Origin: Halalkalibacter sp. APA_J-10(15)
GTDB taxonomy: Bacteria; Bacillota; Bacilli; Bacillales; Bacillaceae_D
NCBI RefSeq assembly: GCF_023017105.1
Contig: NZ_JALKEV010000020.1
Location: 1-64,000, forward strand
DNA length: 64,000 bases
Reading direction: 5' to 3'
A model generated the notes under the pieces. It searched no databases. It saw only the letters and a program-made list of their open reading frames with translations, and was not told the origin of the DNA. The position numbers and the translations under genes are program-made. Below, in pieces: positions 53,708 through 64,000 of this stretch (within the stretch, counting starts at the first letter, position 1; every line of letters starts with the position of its first letter).

Positions 53708-54820
53708 TTATGATTCAACCGATATCGGAATATACAGAATCTGTCCTTCCTCTACTTGCTCTCCTTGAAGACGATTCATTCGAATCAATTGACTCATACT
53801 AATATCATAGCGTTGGGCAATCATTTCCAACGATTCATTTTCTTGAATGATACACATCTTCCACTTTGAAAATCGCTCCTCTCCCTTAGATAACATTTTC
53901 GTTAAGTAAAGAGCATTTTCCTCACGAGGCTTTTTTTCGTCGACTTCCTCAACATGACCATGATCTAATTCTTGCTCATTACTCGAAGTTGGTTGGTCGA
54001 CCGTTTTTGGTTTCGCCAGCTCTTTCAATGGCGAGATGTGAATATTCATTTCCTTCTCTTGTTCAACCTCTTGCCATTCTTCTACAGGTTCTTCTAATTC
54101 ATCATTAGAACGATCCACTTCTTCCACTTCTGCTTCACTAGCCAACTTGAGGTCATTTTCTGATTCACCCACGACTGAGCTGTTACTTTCTGAAGACGTT
54201 TCTTCTTCCTCCTGTAACTCATTGCCTTCCTCTTGATAAGCTTGCTCTGCAACCTGTTGTCTCACTTCCATTTCCTTTTCGATGCTTTGCTCCTTTTTCG
54301 CTTCAAACGAAAAAGCAGTCGTTGTCGCTTCCTCTTTTTTTTGCTCATCTTCCTTGACTCTATCAACTGCATCATCTTGTTTATACGTCATACCACTAAT
54401 AGCAATATCAGCTGTTAACTGGATGCAACTCGGCTCAGGTAAATCGTAATCAAATGATTCAACTTGAACATAAACATCATCTAAATTTTGAATTCGATTA
54501 CTTGGAATCGTTACGTCTATTGGGAAATAATGTTTAATTTCACCAACTCCGTTAGAAGACACCCTCACATCTCCTACTGATCGAAACGAAACCTGCTCTT
54601 CTAACGAACCTTGCTCAAGATCTACCTGTTCCTTTTCCGAAGAACGATATTCACCTAGCAGGCGTAACCCCCCTCGAATATAAACATGGGCATCGCGCTC
54701 TTCAATCATAATTTCGGGTTCTAATGACATCCCAATCACTTCTTCTACTTCTTCCCCTTTATTCAACCAAACGGATTCCTCAATTGAAAACGATAGTTTA
54801 GATGGATGTTCTAATGACAC
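53708..54820 (-). CDS. spoVID: Spore morphogenesis protein SpoVID
   Basis: Coat-encasement protein of 370 aa. The N-terminal domain starts LSFSIEESVWLNKGEEVEEV and includes VRVSSNGVGEIKHYFPIDVT. A long acidic, glutamate-rich low-complexity middle follows (about 160-300). The C-terminal LysM domain is IQENESLEMIAQRYDISMSQ followed by LIRMNRLQG..V..GQILYIP. It drives coat encasement around the forespore together with SafA. First gene of spoVID-x-ysxE. Confidence 0.9.
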   Translation of the reverse strand: MSLEHPSKLSFSIEESVWLNKGEEVEEVIGMSLEPEIMIEERDAHVYIRGGLRLLGEYRSSEKEQVDLEQGSLEEQVSFRSVGDVRVSSNGVGEIKHYFPIDVTIPSNRIQNLDDVYVQVESFDYDLPEPSCIQLTADIAISGMTYKQDDAVDRVKEDEQKKEEATTTAFSFEAKKEQSIEKEMEVRQQVAEQAYQEEGNELQEEEETSSESNSSVVGESENDLKLASEAEVEEVDRSNDELEEPVEEWQEVEQEKEMNIHISPLKELAKPKTVDQPTSSNEQELDHGHVEEVDEKKPREENALYLTKMLSKGEERFSKWKMCIIQENESLEMIAQRYDISMSQLIRMNRLQGEQVEEGQILYIPISVES

Positions 54821-55088
54821 GCTTCATTCCTCCTTGTCATAATCATCTCGTGCACAGTATGATTCGTTCCCAGTCAGTACAATACCACTCTATGACAAGT
54901 CCCTTTCGTTTATGCTAACAAACGATATTTTTTATGAATAACCTTTTCAGAATGAAGCATTTCCAAGAAATTAATAAGCAGGTTTCTTACAGACAAACGT
55001 GTAACATACGAAGCCGATGGTACCCACAAATCCATTTCCAAATCCCATGTCTAAGCACCCATCTTATAAATTCTGAATCAAAAAAAAA
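54821..55088. other. Intergenic region between hemL and spoVID
   Basis: About 270 bases. It should hold a sporulation (probably sigma-E) promoter for spoVID on the minus strand; a CATACTGT element near 54,855 is suggestive but its -35 is not clear. No reading frame was accepted. Confidence 0.4.
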
Positions 55089-55121
55089 GCGCATAAAAAG
55101 ACCATTCATCTTTTCATGCAC
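55080..55121 (-). terminator. hem operon terminator
   Basis: Stem GTGCATGAAAAGA pairing with TCTTTTTATGCGC, followed by a long T-run on the minus strand. Confidence 0.8.
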
Positions 55122-55134
55122 TCTTCTCATCTAG

Positions 55135-56424
55135 TTATTTTTTCAATAAAGCAAATGCCTTTCTTGCAGCTTCGATCGTCTGATCAATATCTGCTTCCGT
55201 ATGCTTCGTTGATAAGAACATTCCTTCAAATTGTGAAGGTGGAAGGGAAATTCCTTGCTTCAGCATTTCTTGAAAGTAAGCAGTAAAATAGTCTAAATTA
55301 GACGTTGATGCTTTTTCGAAATTCGTAACTTCTTCATCCGTAAAGAAAAAGCCAACCATCGAGCCAGCTCGATTAATCGTATGCGGTATCTCAGAGGCAG
55401 TCGCAGCTTCTGATAGACCGTCAGCTAGTCGTTTCCCCAATCGATCAAATTGAACGTAATCATCCTCCGTTAATTGCGATAGCGTTTCATAGCCCGCACA
55501 CATCGCCAATGGATTCCCAGACAAGGTTCCCGCTTGATAAATCGGACCGCTCGGAGCAATCCGCTCCATTATTTCTCGTTTACCACCATAGGCACCAACA
55601 GGTAATCCACCACCGATCACTTTTCCAAGACACGTTAAGTCTGGTGTAATACCAAAGCGACCTTGAGCGCAATGATAACCGACTCGAAAGCCAGTCATCA
55701 CTTCATCAAAAATTAGCAGCGTTCCATTTTCTTCTGTCATTTTTCTTAACTCTTCTAAAAATCCTTGCTGCGGAGGAACGACACCCATATTACCTGCTAC
55801 AGGCTCAATAATGACACCAGCTAAATCGTCGCCAAATTGCCCAAATACATAACGAACACTTTCAAGATCATTATACGGGACGGTAATTGTATTTTTCGCT
55901 ACCTCTTCTGGGACACCAGGACTATCTGGTAGCCCTAACGTCGCTACACCGGAGCCAGCCTTAATTAATAACGAATCACCATGACCATGGTAGCAGCCTT
56001 CAAATTTCAAAATTTTACTTCTCCCTGTATAACCACGAGCTAATCTTAATGCACTCATCGTCGCTTCTGTACCTGAATTCACCATTCGAACGACTTCAAT
56101 AGAAGGGACTCGTTCAATGACTAACTTCGCAAGCTTCGTTTCAAGCTCACTCGGTGCTCCAAAGCTTGTCCCTTTCTCAGCCGTTTCTTTTAATGCTGAA
56201 ATGACTTGAGGGTCGGCATGACCAAGTATTAACGGACCCCATGATAACACATAATCAATGTATTCATTTCCATCCACATCATAAATACGAGTACCTTCAC
56301 CTTTTTCCATAAAAACAGGATCCATTTTGACCGATTTAAAAGCCCGGACAGGACTGTTTACCCCTCCTGGCATTAACGGCTTCGCTTCTTCAAACGCTTG
56401 CTTTGATTTTTCAAAACTAGGCAT
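55135..56424 (-). CDS. hemL: Glutamate-1-semialdehyde 2,1-aminomutase
   Basis: PLP enzyme making 5-aminolevulinate from glutamate-1-semialdehyde, 429 aa. PLP lysine in [18 protein letters not shown], phosphate site in [16 protein letters not shown], and [13 protein letters not shown]. The ATG at 56,424 follows GAGGAGG at 8 bases; the frame is open to 56,448. It overlaps the hemB end. Last gene of hemAXCDBL. Confidence 0.95.
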   Translation of the reverse strand: MPSFEKSKQAFEEAKPLMPGGVNSPVRAFKSVKMDPVFMEKGEGTRIYDVDGNEYIDYVLSWGPLILGHADPQVISALKETAEKGTSFGAPSELETKLAKLVIERVPSIEVVRMVNSGTEATMSALRLARGYTGRSKILKFEGCYHGHGDSLLIKAGSGVATLGLPDSPGVPEEVAKNTITVPYNDLESVRYVFGQFGDDLAGVIIEPVAGNMGVVPPQQGFLEELRKMTEENGTLLIFDEVMTGFRVGYHCAQGRFGITPDLTCLGKVIGGGLPVGAYGGKREIMERIAPSGPIYQAGTLSGNPLAMCAGYETLSQLTEDDYVQFDRLGKRLADGLSEAATASEIPHTINRAGSMVGFFFTDEEVTNFEKASTSNLDYFTAYFQEMLKQGISLPPSQFEGMFLSTKHTEADIDQTIEAARKAFALLKK

Positions 56425-57415
56425 GTTCATGACCTCCTCGCTCTTCACGCAACCAATGAGCTACATCTTTCGCATGATACGTTAAAATTAAGTCCGCTCC
56501 AGCTCTCTTCATACTAACGAGCTTCTCTAATACAATCTCTTTCTCATTAATCCAGCCTTGCTTGCTGGCTGCTTTTACCATCGAATATTCACCACTTACA
56601 TTATAGGCAACGACAGGTGCACCAACATGATTCTTCACTTCTCGGATAATATCCAAATAAGATAAAGCCGGCTTCACAATGAAGAAGTCTGCCCCCTCTT
56701 CCAAATCTGATTGTGCTTCACGAATCGCTTCAAGACGGTTAGCAGGGTCCATTTGATACGTTTTACGGTCACCAAACTTCGGTGAACTATGTGCAGCATC
56801 ACGGAAAGGGCCGTAGAAAGCAGATGAATACTTAACAGCATACGACATAATCGGAATGTCTTCGTATCCAGCTTGATCAAGACCTGTTCGAATGGCCACA
56901 ACGAAACCATCCATCATATTAGAAGGTGCGATAATATCCGCTCCTGCCTTAGCTTGTGAAATCGCTGTTTTCGCTAATAAATCTAATGTTGTATCATTCA
57001 AAACGTTTCCATCTTCAATGACTCCACAATGGCCATGGTCCGTAAACTGACAAAGACATGTATCAGCTATAACCGTCAGTTCAGGATGATTTTGTTTGAT
57101 TTGGCGGATCGCACGCTGAACAATGCCTTCCTCATGGTAAGCAGATGAACCGACATCATCCTTCTCATTTGGAACACCAAAGACAATAATCGCTTCAATT
57201 TGTAGATTCACAGCTGACTGTACTTCCTCATCAAGTAAATCCAATGACCATTGGAATACATTCGGCATTGATGGGACTTCATTTTTTACATTTGTACCTT
57301 CTGTTACAAAAATCGGATAAATAAGATCTTCGGTATGCAAATGGGTTTCTCTTACTAAATTGCGAATCGCTTTCGATTTCCGTAAACGGCGATGACGTTT
57401 AAATGATAAATCCAT
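56417..57415 (-). CDS. hemB: Porphobilinogen synthase
   Basis: Condenses two 5-aminolevulinates to porphobilinogen; 332 aa. Zinc cysteines in [16 protein letters not shown]. Schiff-base lysines in [17 protein letters not shown] and [15 protein letters not shown] after AAAGGAGGAG, overlapping the end of hemD by 17 bases. Confidence 0.96.
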   Translation of the reverse strand: MDLSFKRHRRLRKSKAIRNLVRETHLHTEDLIYPIFVTEGTNVKNEVPSMPNVFQWSLDLLDEEVQSAVNLQIEAIIVFGVPNEKDDVGSSAYHEEGIVQRAIRQIKQNHPELTVIADTCLCQFTDHGHCGVIEDGNVLNDTTLDLLAKTAISQAKAGADIIAPSNMMDGFVVAIRTGLDQAGYEDIPIMSYAVKYSSAFYGPFRDAAHSSPKFGDRKTYQMDPANRLEAIREAQSDLEEGADFFIVKPALSYLDIIREVKNHVGAPVVAYNVSGEYSMVKAASKQGWINEKEIVLEKLVSMKRAGADLILTYHAKDVAHWLREERGGHEHA

Positions 57416-58190
57416 TGTTTTTCTCCTCCTTTACGTGAGCAATAATCGCTTCGACTAGTGCATCAATCGTATAGTTAGTTGGCATGATATCGACTTTCAT
57501 CCCTTCCATAAGCGCTGTCTGTTTCGCAATCGGACCAATACAAGCAATTTGACTACTCATGTTTGGTAGGTCAATATACCGTTCTTGACATAATTGACTA
57601 AAATGACGAACAGTAGAAGAGCTTGTAAACGTTAAAATCGTTGGTGACTTTTGTAAGGCCCTTTCTACGTCTTCTCCATTAACAGGGCAATACGTCTCAT
57701 AGACGATAATTTCCTTAGCGTCCACTCCTAAATCAGCTAATCCTTCTAGTAATGTCGCACGCCCTAATTGGCCGCGAGTAACGAGCACTTTGTCATTCGG
57801 CTTTAATTCATCTTTCAATACTTGTAGCAAGCTTTCTGCGATGAACTCACTAGGAAGTAAGTCTGCCTTTAATCCATATGACTGTAAAGCATCTTCTGTC
57901 TTTTCACCTACAACAGCAATGTTAAAATGCTCACGCTGTTCTCTAATTTGTTCCTCATAAGCGTGTATTGTATAGTGAACACCATTTGCACTCGTGAAAA
58001 TGAGCCAATTCACTTCATTAAGCTGTTTGATCGCTTTACTTAATTCATCTTGATTTGTAGCTCGAAATGCGATGAGTGGTAATTCGATCGAAATACCACC
58101 CTCATTTTCAATTCGGTCGACCAAGCTTTGAGACTGTCCCTCTGCACGTGTCACTAAAATTCGCTGACCACTTAAAGGCCGTTTAGTCAT
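57399..58190 (-). CDS. hemD: Uroporphyrinogen-III synthase
   Basis: Cyclises hydroxymethylbilane; 263 aa. The family is weakly conserved; recognisable parts are [35 protein letters not shown], and [13 protein letters not shown] with [12 protein letters not shown]. It overlaps hemC by 4 bases (ATGA) and hemB by 17, so translation is probably coupled. Confidence 0.93.
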   Translation of the reverse strand: MTKRPLSGQRILVTRAEGQSQSLVDRIENEGGISIELPLIAFRATNQDELSKAIKQLNEVNWLIFTSANGVHYTIHAYEEQIREQREHFNIAVVGEKTEDALQSYGLKADLLPSEFIAESLLQVLKDELKPNDKVLVTRGQLGRATLLEGLADLGVDAKEIIVYETYCPVNGEDVERALQKSPTILTFTSSSTVRHFSQLCQERYIDLPNMSSQIACIGPIAKQTALMEGMKVDIMPTNYTIDALVEAIIAHVKEEKNNGFII

Positions 58191-59119
58191 TCTTGCTCAA
58201 GCTCTTTCTTTACTTGATCTAAAATATCCTTAGCTCCTTGATCTAACAGCTTTTCCGAAGCCGTCATACCAACTGCAACTGGATCAGAGCCAGAAACCGT
58301 TTCCTTTAAAAGAATACGACCATCAGGTGAGCCTACTAAGGCAGTCAAGGTGACATCATTATTGCTCACCGTTGCATAGCCTGCAATCGGAACTTGACAA
58401 CCACCTTCCATTCGATGAAGAAATGTTCGTTCAGCTGTCACAGCCTTTGCTGTCTCATCATCCTGAATGCGTTGGAGCAAATCAATCAGCTCTTGGTCAT
58501 CAGAACGACATTCTAAACCTAGCGCCCCTTGTCCTACAGCAGGTACACAAACAGATGGCTCCAAAAATTCCGTCACTAAGCTCTCTGGAAAATCGAGTCT
58601 TTTTATGCCAGCAGCTGCTAGTACAATTGCATCAAAACTCTCTTCACGGAGCTTACGCAAACGCGTTTCGACGTTACCGCGAATCCATTTTACTCTTAAG
58701 TCCGGCCGTTCTGCTAATATTTGCGCTGAACGTCGCAAGCTACTCGTACCGACAATGGCTCCAGCACATAAATCAGCCAGCTTAATGTGGTTATTCGAAA
58801 TGAATGCATCACGAGGATCCTCACGTTCCGTAATGGATGCTAACGTAAAAGAGTCCTGCAATACAGATGGGACATCCTTCATACTATGAACCGCTAAATC
58901 AATTTCCCCATCAATGAGTGCTTGTTCAATTTCCTTGACAAATAACCCTTTGCCACCGACCTTTGAAAGAGTGACGTCAAGAATTCGATCTCCTTTTGTC
59001 ACAATTTTCTTTACTTCAAAATCAAAAGGAACATTTAATGCCTTCAAACGTTCGATCACCCAGTTCGTTTGGGTTAACGCTAAATTACTTTTTCGTGAAC
59101 CAATGACGATTTTCCTCAT
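58187..59119 (-). CDS. hemC: Hydroxymethylbilane synthase
   Basis: Assembles four porphobilinogens; 310 aa. Motifs: [38 protein letters not shown], and the cofactor-bearing cysteine in [16 protein letters not shown] at 59,119 after GGAGGTTGAGC. Confidence 0.96.
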   Translation of the reverse strand: MRKIVIGSRKSNLALTQTNWVIERLKALNVPFDFEVKKIVTKGDRILDVTLSKVGGKGLFVKEIEQALIDGEIDLAVHSMKDVPSVLQDSFTLASITEREDPRDAFISNNHIKLADLCAGAIVGTSSLRRSAQILAERPDLRVKWIRGNVETRLRKLREESFDAIVLAAAGIKRLDFPESLVTEFLEPSVCVPAVGQGALGLECRSDDQELIDLLQRIQDDETAKAVTAERTFLHRMEGGCQVPIAGYATVSNNDVTLTALVGSPDGRILLKETVSGSDPVAVGMTASEKLLDQGAKDILDQVKKELEQE

Positions 59120-59141
59120 GCTCAACCTCCAATTACCAAGA

Positions 59142-59957
59142 TTAATACCAAATATGAAAATTTGAGTATTGACCTGATAAGAAATAATTAATTAACAATA
59201 TAAGAAAGCTAGCAATCGCAAGCAATGCCATATTATAGCCTCTTATCAATCTGACCACTCGTAAATATAAATAAACCCCATATATGAACAATACAAACAA
59301 GGAGCTAATCACCTTTGCATCAAGTAATGGGATTTGACCTAATTGACTATATCCCCAAACAAAGCCAAGAATTAGACCAATTAAGAGAAGCGGCCAAGCC
59401 CCTAATATCGAAAAGAATGAAATCGAATCTAGCTTTGACAAGGCTCCAAATCTGCCTAATTGCTTACCCCATTTTTTCTTTTTAAGCATATGATGCTGGA
59501 TTACATACAGCAATTGGCAAGCAAATGCCACTGTAAAACCTGCATATGACAACATTATAATTGAAATATGTATAATAAGTAATTCTGAAGCTAGCAGCTC
59601 CGATAATGCTGGTGGAACATCCTGATCCGGTGTGAATAAGCTAAAGGTCATCATGCTAAATCCAATCACATTTGTAAAAAAAACGAGAAAATCGACTCGG
59701 AAATACCAATTAATGACTAATGACAACGTGACGATCAACCAAGCATAAAAAAATAACCCTTCAAATGGCGTTAGTAGCGGCACTCGACCTAACTCAAATA
59801 GCCTTACGATAAAAAAGGTTGTTTGGAGAACCCAAACAATAGAAAGCAACCAGAAGGCCATCCGATTGACCTTCCGGTTGTTCTGTAAAAAATCAATAAA
59901 ATAACCAAACACACTGAAGCTATATAAAACAATCGTAATAGGATAAATCCAGTTCAT
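59142..59957 (-). CDS. hemX: HemX membrane protein
   Basis: Integral membrane protein of 271 aa with about eight membrane segments, of the CcsA/cytochrome c assembly fold. In B. subtilis it lowers HemA protein level. Recognised from its place between hemA and hemC and blocks such as [16 protein letters not shown] and [19 protein letters not shown]. 17 bases after hemA. Confidence 0.9.
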   Translation of the reverse strand: MNWIYPITIVLYSFSVFGYFIDFLQNNRKVNRMAFWLLSIVWVLQTTFFIVRLFELGRVPLLTPFEGLFFYAWLIVTLSLVINWYFRVDFLVFFTNVIGFSMMTFSLFTPDQDVPPALSELLASELLIIHISIIMLSYAGFTVAFACQLLYVIQHHMLKKKKWGKQLGRFGALSKLDSISFFSILGAWPLLLIGLILGFVWGYSQLGQIPLLDAKVISSLFVLFIYGVYLYLRVVRLIRGYNMALLAIASFLILLINYFLSGQYSNFHIWY

Positions 59958-59974
59958 ATATCAGTCCTTCTTTC

Positions 59975-61351
59975 TTAAGAACGGACAACCGCTTTATGCT
60001 TCGTTGCTGCTACATGCTCCTTCTTAGTTGCTTCCCATTGCTTTTCTACTTTCAGAATACGCTCTTCCTCCTCTTGTGACGCTAATTCATCTTCAAGAGC
60101 AAAGATCGTCGTAAATAATTCTAATGCTTGATCTGCATCCTCTTCTCCAGCCAACTCCTTCACTCTCGTAATCGGATCACGAAGTAGTTGATTGACAATG
60201 CTTTTTGTATGCTTACGCAATACTTTCTTCTCTCGATCTGATAGATGAGGCAGCTTACGTTCTATGCTTTCCATCGTTTCAGCTTGTACGTTCAAAGCCT
60301 TTGTGCGCAAAGCCGTAATAATAGGTACGACTCCTAGCGTCGTTAACCATTGACTAAAATCCGCTAACTCGAGTTCGATCATCAATTCGATCTTTTCAGC
60401 TTCACGTTTTCGTTCCGATAAGTTCGCTTCAACAATATGCTGTAAATCATCAATATCATATAAATACACATCGTCAATTTCAGCTATACGCGGGTCTAAA
60501 TCTCTAGGAACGGCGATATCGACCATAAATAATGGTCGGCCTTTACGTTGCTTTAACGTTTGGCTAACCATCTCTTTCGTCACAACAAAGTCGCGCGAAC
60601 CTGTTGAGCTAATAAATACATCCGCCTCAATTAAAGATTGCTCTAATTGTGAGAACGACTTCGCTGCTCCTCGGAACTGTTCAGCGAGCACTTGAGCCTT
60701 TTCAAGCGTACGATTAATGACTGTAATCGCTTGAGCCCCGTTATCGTGCAAATGCTTTGCCGTTAATTCACTCATCTTTCCAGCACCAAGCAAAGAAACT
60801 TGCTTCCCTTGAAATTGTCCAAAGATCTTCTTCGCAAGTTCAACCGCGGCATAGCTAACCGAAACGGCATGCTCGCTAATTTCTGTCTCTGTATGAGCTC
60901 GTTTTCCAAGAGTAATGGCCTGCTTAAACACTTGGTTAAAAATCGTTCCAGTTGCTGCTTCTGATTGAGCTAATAGAAAACTCGATTTCACCTGGCCTAA
61001 TATTTGTGTTTCGCCAAGAATCATCGAGTCCAACCCGCAAGCTACACGAAACAAATGTTCAACGGCATGTTCATTTTCACGAATATCTAAATAAGGAGTG
61101 AAGTCTTCCTTCGGTAATTGAAACCAATCCGCTAAAAATGTCTTTGTATAATGACGACCTGTATGTAGCTGGTCTGCCACAACGTATACTTCTGTACGGT
61201 TACAAGTCGAAACAATTGTGCATTCTAAAATACTTTTCATTTGTCTTAGCTGTAATAACGCCGTAGGAAGCTCAGATTGTTGAAAAGCGAATTTCTCTCT
61301 CATTTCAACTGGTGCCGTTTTATAGTTAAATCCAACAACAATAATATGCAT
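59975..61351 (-). CDS. hemA: Glutamyl-tRNA reductase
   Basis: First committed step of C5 tetrapyrrole synthesis, 458 aa. Starts [20 protein letters not shown]. The active-site Cys is in [11 protein letters not shown], the NADPH site in [17 protein letters not shown], and [12 protein letters not shown] is conserved. ATG at 61,351 after AGGGGGTGAACG. The C-terminal tail is charged and longer than the core enzyme needs. Heads hemAXCDBL, with a promoter and possible PerR site upstream. Confidence 0.96.
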   Translation of the reverse strand: MHIIVVGFNYKTAPVEMREKFAFQQSELPTALLQLRQMKSILECTIVSTCNRTEVYVVADQLHTGRHYTKTFLADWFQLPKEDFTPYLDIRENEHAVEHLFRVACGLDSMILGETQILGQVKSSFLLAQSEAATGTIFNQVFKQAITLGKRAHTETEISEHAVSVSYAAVELAKKIFGQFQGKQVSLLGAGKMSELTAKHLHDNGAQAITVINRTLEKAQVLAEQFRGAAKSFSQLEQSLIEADVFISSTGSRDFVVTKEMVSQTLKQRKGRPLFMVDIAVPRDLDPRIAEIDDVYLYDIDDLQHIVEANLSERKREAEKIELMIELELADFSQWLTTLGVVPIITALRTKALNVQAETMESIERKLPHLSDREKKVLRKHTKSIVNQLLRDPITRVKELAGEEDADQALELFTTIFALEDELASQEEEERILKVEKQWEATKKEHVAATKHKAVVRS

Positions 61352-61455
61352 CCTGACGTTCACCCCCTTCATTCATGTCCATACAATATCTCTTATATGC
61401 TTATTTCTATATTCGCTCGCAAATTGCTCTCTTCTTCTCTCTATATCACTCATAT

Positions 61456-61535
61456 ATTATAACATGTCTATGTCTAAGCTCAAAAAAATTTTGTGAACAG
61501 TTCATGAATCTATTCTTTTATAATAATCATTACAA
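61456..61535 (-). promoter_or_regulatory. hemA promoter with a PerR/Fur-like box
   Basis: TATAAT at 61,456-61,461 (minus strand) with TTGAGC about 16 bases upstream. Further upstream TAATAATCATTACAA (61,521-61,535) matches the PerR box TTATAATnATTATAA at 12 of 14 fixed positions. B. subtilis hemA is a known PerR target. The box lies above the -35, so its effect is uncertain. Confidence 0.45.
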
Positions 61536-61656
61536 TTTAATAATTCAACCATATTGCTTATATTTTTAGTTTGGTCTAATTATTGGAAAATATTACGTTA
61601 TCTTTTTAAATACCTAACATAAATTGACCTCACCGCTTTTAGCAGCAGCTCATGAT

Positions 61657-61687
61657 AAAAAAGAACCTACGATCATGTCGTAAGTCC
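61657..61687 (-). terminator. engB terminator
   Basis: Stem GGACTTACGA / TCGTAGGTTC with one wobble pair, T-run TTTTTT on the minus strand, just after the stop at 61,694. Confidence 0.8.
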
Positions 61688-61693
61688 TTGACG

Positions 61694-62281
61694 TCATTTT
61701 GAACAATAATATAATATCGTTTTCCACACTTGCTCTTTCCCATATGCCGTTTCAGAAGAAAACAACAGTAACGGATCAGCGTCTTCTTTTTCCAAATCCT
61801 TTTCAATGATTTTGAGATGCTTTTGCCATTTCCCTTTTGGAATCTTATCACATTTTGTCGCAATAACGATAACGGGAATGTCAAAATGCTTTAACCAATT
61901 GTACATCATTTTGTCATCTGTAGACGGAGGGTGACGGACATCGATAATTTGGACAACTGCCTTGAGTAGTTCCCTACTTTCAATATACGTCTCAATCATT
62001 CTCCCCCATGCTTCTCGCTCAGTCTTCGGAGCCTTCGCATATCCGTAACCAGGTACATCAACAAAGTAAAGTTGTTCATTAATTTCATAAAAATTCAATG
62101 TTTGTGTTTTACCAGGCCGCTGTGATGTTCGCGCTAACGCTTTACGATTAATCATCTTATTAATAAATGAAGATTTCCCAACATTTGAACGACCTGATAG
62201 AGCAATTTCTGGCAATCTCGTCGTCGGGTATTGCTCTGGCTTCACTGCTACATGAGCTAAATCAGCTTTCGTTACTTTCAT
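61694..62281 (-). CDS. engB: Ribosome biogenesis GTPase EngB/YsxC
   Basis: Small essential GTPase for 50S assembly, 195 aa. G1 [11 protein letters not shown]3 [10 protein letters not shown]4 TKCDK, with [15 protein letters not shown] as switch I region. It overlaps the end of lonA by 20 bases. The lonA-engB order matches B. subtilis. Confidence 0.96.
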   Translation of the reverse strand: MKVTKADLAHVAVKPEQYPTTRLPEIALSGRSNVGKSSFINKMINRKALARTSQRPGKTQTLNFYEINEQLYFVDVPGYGYAKAPKTEREAWGRMIETYIESRELLKAVVQIIDVRHPPSTDDKMMYNWLKHFDIPVIVIATKCDKIPKGKWQKHLKIIEKDLEKEDADPLLLFSSETAYGKEQVWKTILYYCSK

Positions 62282-64000
62282 CTTTTTCTCCTAACGCATG
62301 CTCTAACACTTCGTCTAAGTGGGAAACAGGGATATATGTTAAATCTTCTCGAACACTTTTTGGTACATCCTCTAGATCCTTTTCATTATCTTTTGGAATA
62401 ATGATCGTCCGTAACCCAGCACGATGAGCACTCATTGACTTTTCTTTTAAACCACCAATCGGAAGCACACGACCACGCAATGTCATTTCCCCAGTCATTC
62501 CTACTTCCTTTTTCACTTTACGTCCTGTTAATGCTGAAATAAGAGCTGTTGCCATTGTAATGCCAGCAGACGGACCATCTTTTGGTGTCGCACCTTCAGG
62601 AACATGAATATGAATATCATTCCGTTCATGAAAACTTGGATCAATTTCCAATTCATTTGAGCGTGAACGAATATAACTAAAGGCCGCTTCAGCAGATTCC
62701 TTCATCACATCTCCTAATTGTCCTGTTAACGATAGCTTTCCTTTTCCTGGTGCAACAGACACTTCGATTGAAAGGGTATCTCCCCCAGCTGATGTGTAAG
62801 CTAATCCAGTCACAGCCCCGACTTGATCCTCAACCTCCGCCATACCGTAGCGAAATCTCGGCTTCCCTAAATAAGCTTCAATTGTATTTTCAGTTAAAAT
62901 AACTCGCTTCTTTTCCTTTGAAACGATTTTCTTTGCAGCTTTTCTACATAATGTAGCTAATTGTCTCTCTAGGCTACGAACGCCAGCTTCACGTGTATAA
63001 TAACGCACGACCTTCTTAATCGCTTCTTCCTTCATTTGAAGCATTCCTTTTGTTAACCCATGATCCTTCATTTGTCTAGGAAGCAAGTAGTTCTTGGCTA
63101 TTTGAATCTTTTCAACTTCTGTATAACCAGCAATTGAAATAATCTCCATTCGATCTAACAACGGACCAGGAATCGTCGAAATATTATTAGCTGTCGTAAC
63201 AAACATGACTTTAGACAAGTCATACGGTTCTTCCACATAATGATCACTAAATGTATTATTCTGTTCCGGATCAAGTACCTCTAGCAAAGCAGCAGAAGGA
63301 TCACCACGGAAATCATTAGCCATCTTATCAATCTCATCTAATAAAAAGACTGGGTTAATCGACTGAGCTTTCTTCATCCCTTGAATAATCCGACCTGGCA
63401 TTGCACCGACATATGTTCGACGATGACCACGAATTTCCGCTTCATCACGAACACCACCAAGTGAAATACGCACGAACTTTCGATCAAGTGAACGAGCAAT
63501 CGAACGCGCTAACGATGTTTTACCGACACCAGGTGGCCCCGCTAAACAAAGAATCGGTCCTTTGAGCTCTCGTGTTAGTTGCTGGACTGCTAAATATTCA
63601 AGCACCCGTTCCTTCACTTTCTCAAGACCATGGTGATCTTCGTTTAAGATTTCTTCAGCACGAATGACATCGAGCTGATCCTCGGTTTCATACGACCAAG
63701 GTAATTGGATGAGCCAGTCGAGATACGTTCGAAGTACAGAGCTTTCAGCAGAATTAGCTGGCATTTTTTCAAAACGATCTAATTCCTTTAAAGCCTTCTC
63801 TTTCACATTGTCAGGCATGTCGCCTTCGCTAATTTTATCACGAATTGTTGCGACCTCACCTGATCGTCCTTCCTTATCACCAAGCTCCTTTTGTATCGCC
63901 TTTAATTGTTCACGCAAATAATATTCTTTTTGCGTCTTTTCCATTGATTTCTTTACGCGCTGTCCGATTTTCTTTTCGAGTCCGAGCACTTCTTGTTCAT
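62262..64000 (-). CDS. lonA: ATP-dependent protease LonA, C-terminal part (cut by window edge)
   Basis: Cytosolic AAA+ serine protease. The frame stays open to the window end, so the N-terminal substrate-binding domain is missing from view. Seen: the coiled coil with [20 protein letters not shown], Walker [12 protein letters not shown], Walker [11 protein letters not shown], and the protease domain with the catalytic Ser in [13 protein letters not shown] and Lys in [14 protein letters not shown]. Confidence 0.96.
   Translation of the reverse strand, partial: EQEVLGLEKKIGQRVKKSMEKTQKEYYLREQLKAIQKELGDKEGRSGEVATIRDKISEGDMPDNVKEKALKELDRFEKMPANSAESSVLRTYLDWLIQLPWSYETEDQLDVIRAEEILNEDHHGLEKVKERVLEYLAVQQLTRELKGPILCLAGPPGVGKTSLARSIARSLDRKFVRISLGGVRDEAEIRGHRRTYVGAMPGRIIQGMKKAQSINPVFLLDEIDKMANDFRGDPSAALLEVLDPEQNNTFSDHYVEEPYDLSKVMFVTTANNISTIPGPLLDRMEIISIAGYTEVEKIQIAKNYLLPRQMKDHGLTKGMLQMKEEAIKKVVRYYTREAGVRSLERQLATLCRKAAKKIVSKEKKRVILTENTIEAYLGKPRFRYGMAEVEDQVGAVTGLAYTSAGGDTLSIEVSVAPGKGKLSLTGQLGDVMKESAEAAFSYIRSRSNELEIDPSFHERNDIHIHVPEGATPKDGPSAGITMATALISALTGRKVKKEVGMTGEMTLRGRVLPIGGLKEKSMSAHRAGLRTIIIPKDNEKDLEDVPKSVREDLTYIPVSHLDEVLEHALGEKDESNES

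Overview
The window comes from the chromosome of a low-GC, endospore-forming member of the Bacillaceae. The evidence is a run of B. subtilis-type gene clusters: lonA-engB-hemAXCDBL-spoVID-ysxE-valS-folC-comC-spoIIB-maf-radC-mreBCD-minCD, then spoIVFA-spoIVFB and rplU-prp-rpmA. These genes keep their usual order and all lie on the minus strand. Several traits point away from B. subtilis itself: a gene for RNase E/G, a minus-strand mutAB operon, a separate cheA-cheW-cheY cluster, and very acidic linkers in the lipoproteins PhnD and PstS. Those linkers are typical of alkaliphilic or salt-tolerant bacilli. The species cannot be named from the sequence.

Layout. 1-3.6 kb: an IS1182-type transposase tail, then methylmalonyl-CoA mutase (mutA-mutB). 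3.8-7.8 kb: an IDEAL-domain protein, a YhjD-like protein and cheA-cheW-cheY. 8.3-11.8 kb: a phnD-phnC-phnE-phnE importer with a PhoP-type box in front and an unusual double hairpin after phnD. 11.9-12.9 kb: repeats and a second IS1182 relic. 12.9-19.7 kb: a divergent AddA/AddB-like helicase-nuclease pair and yisL. 19.9-24.6 kb: pstS-pstC-pstA-pstB-phoU with the same kind of PhoP box. 24.7-29.4 kb: a UspA protein with a perfect cre site, a SulP transporter and arsR-arsB-arsC. 29.4-34.1 kb: a 46-codon gene, rpmA-prp-rplU with a leader, rng and spoIVFB-spoIVFA. 34.3-36.6 kb: an aldo/keto reductase, a MoaB protein and repeats. 36.6-46.3 kb: minD, minC, mreD, mreC, mreB, radC, maf, spoIIB and comC. 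46.3-64 kb: folC, valS with a T-box, the spore coat cluster, hem genes, engB and the 3' part of lonA.

The most interesting object is in radC (40,954-43,471). An 1,828-nt group II intron splits the gene inside the zinc-binding JAMM motif, exactly between the codons for Gly183 and Asp184. The RNA looks intact: a GUGCG start, a 34-nt domain V, a terminal AC, and complementary EBS1/IBS1, EBS2/IBS2 and delta/delta-prime. Its 403-codon protein is uninterrupted and keeps the maturase (X) domain, but every reverse-transcriptase motif is lost (the YADD position reads YNEH, for example). This looks like a retro-immobile, splicing-only intron.

Phosphate supply links two clusters: phn and pst both carry three TGTAAA-like repeats at exact 11-bp steps. 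Two families of interspersed non-coding repeats, each with strong dyad symmetry, occupy most of the long gene-free stretches and mark places where the order differs from B. subtilis.
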